A stretch of DNA of 6,534 nt from NCBI GenBank assembly GCA_017999135.1, contig JAGOBT010000189.1:1-6534 (forward strand), in the 5' to 3' direction. This document shows, one piece after another, positions 1 to 6,534 of the stretch (position 1 is the stretch's first letter; each line of letters begins with the position of its first letter). Under the pieces are notes generated by a model that saw nothing but the letters and a program-made list of their open reading frames with translations, did no database searches and was not told where the DNA came from. The DNA comes from Burkholderiaceae bacterium (GTDB taxonomy: Bacteria > Pseudomonadota > Gammaproteobacteria > Burkholderiales > Burkholderiaceae_C). The position numbers and the translations under genes are program-made.

Positions 1-1593
1 CTGCGTGCCAGCAGCACGCCCGAGGCGCGCACCACCGCCACGGCCCTGCCCCGCGACTGGCTGCGCCTGGAACTGGGCCCGCTGCGCGGCCAGGTGCTGG
101 TGGAATCGGGGCCGACCAGCCAGCGGCCGCTGCGCAGCGCCTGGGCCTGGGATGCGCCCTTGCCCGAGCCAGTGCCGGGCGGCCGTGCGGTGCTGGCGCT
201 GGCGCGGCTGGACGTGGATGCGTGGCGCGCCGCACTGGGTGGTACCGCCAGTGGTACCGCCAGTGGTACCGCCAGTGGTGCAGCCGGTGGTGCCGCTGGT
301 GGTGCCGCCAGTGGCGCGGCACGCCCGGCGCCCGCCGCCATGCCGGCGGCCGTGGCCAACGCCGCGGCGCCTGCCGACGACAGCGCCTGGCTGCCACACG
401 CCGTGCAGCTGACCACGCCCGAGCTCCTGATCGGTGGCCGCCGCCTGAGCGGCGTGGCGCTCGAGCTGCAGCGCCAGGCCAGCGCGGCCGCCGATGCCGG
501 CGACGCCTGGCGCGCCCAGCTCCAGGCCGACCAGGCCACCGGCACGCTCGACTACCGCGAAGCCCGCACTGCCGGTGCGCCGGGCCGGCTGCGGGCCCAG
601 CTGTCGCGCCTGAGCCTGCCCGACGAGGTGGCCGGCCCGGCCGCCGCCGACGCCGTGGCCCGGCTCGCCGACCAGGCCGGCCCCGTGCTGCCGGCGTTGG
701 ACATCGAGGTGGCCGATTTCGAACTGCGAGGCCGCAAGCTCGGTGCGCTGGCGCTGCAGGCCGCCAACCGCCCGGCGCCCAACGACCCGGCCGGCCGCAG
801 CGAATGGCAGCTGACCCGGTTGCGGCTGAAGAACGCCGATGCCACCCTCAACGCCGACGGCCGCTGGGAAGCCGTGCCGGGCCAGGCGCGGCGGCGCATG
901 GTGCTGGTGTTCGAGCTGGACGTGGCCAATGGCGGCGCGCTGCTCGAGCGGCTGGGCTTCGGCAAGGTGCTGCGCGGCACCACCGGCACGCTGGCCGGCA
1001 CGCTGGGCTGGGACGGCTCGCCGCTGGCCTTCGACCTGCCGTCGCTGGGCGGGCGGCTGGCGCTGGACATGCAGGGTGGCCAGTTCCTGCAGATGGACCC
1101 GGGCGCTGCCCGGCTGCTGGGCGTGATGAGCCTGCAGGCGCTGCCGCGCCGGCTGCTGCTCGACTTCCGTGACGTGTTCCAGCAGGGCTTCGCCTTCGAT
1201 GCGGCCACCGCCAGCGTGCTGATCACCCGCGGCGTGGCCAGCACCGAGAACCTGCGCCTGCGTGGCCTGCAGGCCCTGGTGGCCATGGCCGGCACCGCCG
1301 ACATCGGCCGCGAGACGCAGGACCTGCATGTGGTGGTGGTGCCCGAGCTGAACGCCGGCAGCGCCAGCCTGGCCTATGCGGCGGTGAACCCGGCGGTGGG
1401 CCTGGGCGCGTTCATCGGCCAGTGGCTGCTGCGCGAGCCGCTGCGCCAGGCCAGCGCGCGTGAATTCCGTGTCACCGGCCACTGGGATGCGCCCAAGGTC
1501 GAGCGCCTGGAGCGCGGCCTGCTCGACCCGCTGCCGGCTTCGGCGTCAGCCCGCGGCGACGCGCCCAGCGCACCATCCAGCACCGCCAGATGA
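1..1593 (+). CDS. yhdP: YhdP family AsmA-like envelope protein, C-terminal part (5' end outside window)
   Basis: The frame is open from base 1 to the TGA at 1591-1593 (530 codons) with no stop at the left edge, so the gene begins upstream; the GTG at 94 is an internal codon. The C-terminal half has the look of the YhdP/TIGR02099 family: a GALLERLGFGKVLRGTTG stretch (about fragment residues 312-329), an AFDLPSLGGRL stretch (from ~343), RLLGVMSLQALPRRL (from ~371) and AYAAVNPAVGLGAFIGQWLL (from ~458). E. coli YhdP is about 1,270 residues, with one N-terminal membrane anchor and a long periplasmic beta-structure; with TamB and YdbH it moves phospholipid between inner and outer membrane. The anchor would lie in the missing part. 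Fragment codons 81-107 are a repetitive Gly/Ala/Ser/Thr linker not typical of the family. In many betaproteobacteria I recall a carbon-nitrogen hydrolase gene and tldD following this gene; here a sensory gene pair follows after 39 bases. Family assignment is confident; the function is inferred from the family. Confidence 0.9.
   Translation: MRASSTPEARTTATALPRDWLRLELGPLRGQVLVESGPTSQRPLRSAWAWDAPLPEPVPGGRAVLALARLDVDAWRAALGGTASGTASGTASGAAGGAAGGAASGAARPAPAAMPAAVANAAAPADDSAWLPHAVQLTTPELLIGGRRLSGVALELQRQASAAADAGDAWRAQLQADQATGTLDYREARTAGAPGRLRAQLSRLSLPDEVAGPAAADAVARLADQAGPVLPALDIEVADFELRGRKLGALALQAANRPAPNDPAGRSEWQLTRLRLKNADATLNADGRWEAVPGQARRRMVLVFELDVANGGALLERLGFGKVLRGTTGTLAGTLGWDGSPLAFDLPSLGGRLALDMQGGQFLQMDPGAARLLGVMSLQALPRRLLLDFRDVFQQGFAFDAATASVLITRGVASTENLRLRGLQALVAMAGTADIGRETQDLHVVVVPELNAGSASLAYAAVNPAVGLGAFIGQWLLREPLRQASAREFRVTGHWDAPKVERLERGLLDPLPASASARGDAPSAPSSTAR
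241..312. repeat. 12-bp in-frame tandem repeat (six units) inside yhdP
   Basis: Three perfect copies of GGTACCGCCAGT (241-252, 253-264, 265-276) are followed by three diverged 12-base units (277-288, 289-300, 301-312). The unit is codon-aligned and encodes Gly-Thr-Ala-Ser, drifting to Gly-Ala-Ala-Gly and Gly-Ala-Ala-Ser. Since the unit is a multiple of three, copy-number changes would keep the yhdP frame. The three identical copies suggest recent expansion by slippage, and the degenerate ones are older. The encoded stretch is most likely a flexible linker. Confidence 0.9.
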
Positions 1594-1632
1594 TAATTTC
1601 GGCAGGAGGATGCGCAGCAGGCGCAGGGCACG
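1592..1632 (+). promoter_or_regulatory. leader of the PYP-like/kinase operon: possible -10 box and displaced Shine-Dalgarno
   Basis: The only AT-rich island here is at the yhdP stop: GATAAT at 1592-1597 resembles a sigma-70 -10 box (5 of 6 bases), but I see no good -35 hexamer 16-18 bases upstream. A perfect AGGAGG lies at 1604-1609, yet the downstream ATG at 1633 is 23 bases away, too far for ordinary use. A weaker AGGG at 1625-1628 is only 4 bases from the ATG. Expression could come from this promoter, from read-through of yhdP, or both. Confidence 0.25.
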
Positions 1633-2027
1633 ATGAGCACGACCATGTCCCCAAGGTTCGATGATGCGGACGCACTGGACCAGCTGTGCCGGGCCGACCC
1701 CGCGGCGCTCGACACGCTGGACTACGGCGTCATCGGCTTCGGCCTCGACGCCGAGGCCGTGGTGCAGCGCTACAACCGCACCGAGTCGGTCGGCTCCGGC
1801 CTGGCCCTGGCCGAGGTGATGGGCCGGCCGCTGTTCGGCGAGGTGGCACAGTGCATGAACAACTACCTGGTGGCCCAGCGCTTCGAAGACGCTCTGGCCG
1901 ACGGCACGGTGCTCGATGCGCAGCTTCCATACGTCTTCACGCTGCGCATGCGCCCCGCGCCGGTGGTGCTGCGCCTGCTGGCCGCGCCTGGGCGGGCGCT
2001 GCGTTTCGTGCTGGTGCAGCGCCGGCC

Positions 2028-2031
<4 letters not shown>
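1633..2031 (+). CDS. photoactive yellow protein (PYP)-like single PAS-domain sensor
   Basis: A 132-residue cytosolic protein with no signal peptide or membrane segment, close to the 125 residues of Halorhodospira halophila PYP. Aligned by eye with that sequence from memory, residues 47-74 match PYP 42-69 without a gap. Tyr47 falls on Tyr42 and Glu51 on Glu46 (hydrogen bonds to the chromophore phenolate), Ser55 on Thr50, and Cys74, in a VAQC motif, on Cys69, the thioester site for p-coumarate. Gly64 and Phe68 also match. Met106-Arg-Pro matches Met100-Thr-Pro, the lid methionine. The gating residue Arg52 is replaced by Leu57 and Pro68 by Gln73. ATG 1633 is the only usable start after the in-frame stop TAA at 1594; the ribosome site is weak. 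It overlaps the hybrid kinase gene by four bases, so it probably acts as that kinase's sensor or partner. Family membership is fairly sure. Light sensing is unproven: PYP-like proteins that may not bind chromophore exist, and no tyrosine ammonia-lyase or coumarate ligase gene is in the window. Confidence 0.82.
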
Positions 2032-4862
<2,831 letters not shown>

Positions 4863-4878
4863 ACGGCAGCGCCGGGGC

Positions 4879-5442
4879 TCAGCCGGCGGCCAGTTCGCGG
4901 TGCAGCCAGGCGCGTGCCAGCGTCCAGTCGCGCTTGACGGTGGCCAGCGACAGCCCCAGCGCCTGGGCGATCTCCTCGTTTTCCAGCCCGCCGAAGAAGC
5001 GCAGTTCCACCACCTTGGCCGCGCGCGGGTCCACCGCCTCGAAGGCCAGCAGCGCCTCGTGCACCGCCACCAGGTCGCGGTCGGGCGGGGCGCCCAGGGC
5101 GTCCAGGCCCGACAGCGTGACCGGCACCAGCTCGGCGTCGCGCTTGGCCGCGCGGTGCGCCAGCGCATGGTTCACCAGGATGCGGCGCATCATCGTCGAG
5201 GCCACCGCCAGGAAGTGGCTGCGGTTCTTCCAGTGCGTGCGCGTCTGCTCGGCCATGCGGAACCAGGCCTCGTGCGCCAGCGCCGTCGCGCTCAGCGTGT
5301 GGCCGCTGTCCTCGCGGCGCATGTGGCTGCGCGCCAGGCGGCGCAGGTCGTCGTAGAGCAGCTCGAACAGGCGGTTGGCGGCCTGCGGCTGCAGGCCGTC
5401 GAGGGCGCTGAGCCACTGCGTGACCTGGCCCTGATCGAACAC
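4879..5442 (-). CDS. ECF-type RNA polymerase sigma factor, TIGR02999/ECF43-like
   Basis: A 187-residue protein starting at GTG 5442; an in-frame TGA at 5457-5455 just upstream makes this the first possible start, and no clear ribosome site is seen. Sigma region 2 spans ~8-92 (LFELLYDDLRRLARSHMRRE, then GHTLSATALAHEAWFRM, then the FLAVASTMMRRILVNHA stretch). Sigma region 4 is ~125-183, with a helix-turn-helix around 153-176 ending VKRDWTLARAWL, a hallmark of the Sig-70_X6 type. The usual acidic region-2.2 motif (like DAEDLVQE) is replaced by Ser51-Ala-Thr53-Ala-Leu-Ala-His-Glu, so charge needed for core polymerase contact is lacking. In Vibrio parahaemolyticus the related EcfP is activated when kinase PpkT phosphorylates a region-2.2 threonine; Thr53 is the likely equivalent. 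A Ser/Thr kinase gene diverges 169 bases away. No anti-sigma gene is visible. It converges on the histidine kinase gene with 16 bases between stops, so the two are separate units. Confidence 0.92.
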   Translation of the reverse strand: MFDQGQVTQWLSALDGLQPQAANRLFELLYDDLRRLARSHMRREDSGHTLSATALAHEAWFRMAEQTRTHWKNRSHFLAVASTMMRRILVNHALAHRAAKRDAELVPVTLSGLDALGAPPDRDLVAVHEALLAFEAVDPRAAKVVELRFFGGLENEEIAQALGLSLATVKRDWTLARAWLHRELAAG

Positions 5443-5453
5443 TTCGGCTGGCG

Positions 5454-5473
5454 CTCACACGGAAGTTCTCACA
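5454..5473. repeat. direct repeat CTCACA/CTCACA flanking GAAGTTC, next to the sigma start
   Basis: CTCACA occurs at 5454-5459 and 5468-5473, a 14-base period; read toward the sigma gene it is TGTGAG-N8-TGTGAG. Between and overlapping them is GAAGTTC (5462-5468), a palindrome around a central G. The block ends 12 bases before the sigma GTG, so it lies in the 5' leader or the promoter. It could be a regulator site or an ECF promoter element; the sequence alone does not decide. Confidence 0.45.
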
Positions 5474-5528
5474 ACGACGGACGCCGGATTGTGCCGCCGC
5501 CGCCCCGCGCCGACCGTGCGGGCCGTCA

Positions 5529-5546
5529 CGCCACCGCGTGGTGGCG
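5529..5546. repeat. 7-bp perfect inverted repeat in the divergent spacer
   Basis: CGCCACC at 5529-5535 and its exact complement GGTGGCG at 5540-5546 enclose a four-base GCGT loop. It could be a dimeric regulator site or a transcript hairpin. No T-run follows on either strand, so it is not a standard terminator. Chance is plausible in DNA this GC-rich. Confidence 0.35.
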
Positions 5547-5548
5547 GG

Positions 5549-5597
5549 GTGCCGACACCACATCCCGGGGGCCAGCTGCCGCGGACGCGTGCCGACA
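5549..5597. repeat. 9-bp direct repeat GTGCCGACA upstream of the kinase gene
   Basis: GTGCCGACA is found at 5549-5557 and again at 5589-5597, exactly 40 bases apart, close to four helical turns. The second copy overlaps the candidate GACAAT box (5594-5599) before the kinase start. Same-face spacing fits tandem binding sites, but two 9-base matches in a GC-rich spacer are weak evidence. Confidence 0.35.
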
Positions 5598-5611
5598 ATG
5601 GCGTGATCCCC

Positions 5612-6534
<923 letters not shown>

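Larger units (their letters stand above)
5443..5611. promoter_or_regulatory. divergent control region between sigma factor and Ser/Thr kinase genes
   Basis: This 169-base spacer must carry the promoters of both flanking genes. Candidate -10 boxes are CACAAT on the minus strand (plus 5488-5493), toward the sigma gene, and GACAAT at 5594-5599 on the plus strand, 12 bases before the kinase ATG. Neither has a convincing -35 box. The spacer also holds a pair of CTCACA direct repeats, a 7-bp inverted repeat and a pair of GTGCCGACA repeats, listed separately. Its role as a control region rests mainly on gene orientation; the exact promoter positions are guesses. Confidence 0.5.

Noticed and set aside
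222..1172. Alternative plus-strand frame over yhdP with a WYRQ tandem repeat
   Set aside because: It is the frame-shifted reading of the GGTACCGCCAGT repeat. The rest is Arg/Ala/Gly low complexity, while the yhdP frame shows conserved family sequence.
1610..1636. Eight-codon Arg-rich open frame (MRSRRRAR) directly after AGGAGG, ending in an ATGA overlap with the PYP-like start
   Set aside because: The ATG touches the AGGAGG with no spacing, so it should not be initiated efficiently. A coupling leader peptide is possible but unsupported.
1686..2027. N-terminal extension of the hybrid kinase from ATG 1686
   Set aside because: These 114 codons overlap the PYP-like gene in another frame and read as Arg/Gly/Pro/Ala low complexity. 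Recognisable PAS sequence begins only after 2049, so GTG 2028 or ATG 2049 is the start.
4871..4887. Hairpin GCCGG-N7-CCGGC between the convergent histidine kinase and sigma genes, as a shared terminator
   Set aside because: The stem is only five pairs, no T-run follows on either strand, and part lies inside the sigma coding sequence. Such short stems are frequent at this GC content.
5454..5473. CRP-type site, because of the two TGTGAG hexamers
   Set aside because: CRP sites need TGTGA and TCACA as an inverted pair six bases apart; here the hexamers are direct repeats eight bases apart.

Overview
The window is very GC-rich, with strong G/C bias at third codon positions and Ala/Arg/Leu-rich proteins. 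Together with the gene families present, this suggests a betaproteobacterium of the order Burkholderiales (Leptothrix/Rubrivivax/Ideonella-like). That placement is an inference; no rRNA or other marker gene is present. Five protein genes cover nearly everything; no tRNA, rRNA, CRISPR array or insertion sequence is visible.

Layout: (1) 1-1593 (+) is the C-terminal ~530 residues of a YhdP/AsmA-like envelope protein, with a 12-bp tandem repeat in a Gly/Ala/Ser/Thr linker. (2) 1633-2031 (+) is a 132-residue single-domain protein that aligns with photoactive yellow protein (PYP) and keeps the positions of the chromophore cysteine (Cys74), its hydrogen-bonding Tyr and Glu (Tyr47, Glu51) and the lid Met (Met106). 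(3) 2028-4862 (+) overlaps it by four bases and encodes a soluble hybrid histidine kinase, PAS-PAS-PAS-HisKA-HATPase-REC-Hpt, with no membrane segment. (4) 4879-5442 (-), convergent with the kinase, is an ECF sigma factor of the TIGR02999 (Sig-70_X6, ECF43-like) type without the usual acidic region-2.2 motif. (5) 5612-6534 (+), divergent from the sigma factor and cut by the window end, is a PknB-type Ser/Thr protein kinase. The 169-base spacer between 4 and 5 holds several short repeats.

Two signalling modules therefore lie side by side. In the first, a PYP-like sensor and a multi-PAS phosphorelay kinase are translationally coupled, so the small protein may feed a light, redox or ligand signal into the kinase. 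Its output regulator is not in the window, nor are the enzymes that make the PYP chromophore. In the second, a Ser/Thr kinase probably activates the adjacent ECF sigma factor by phosphorylating a threonine (candidate Thr53) that sits where other ECF factors carry fixed negative charge. The PYP-like/hybrid-kinase pair is the most interesting item; whether the protein binds a chromophore cannot be decided from sequence.
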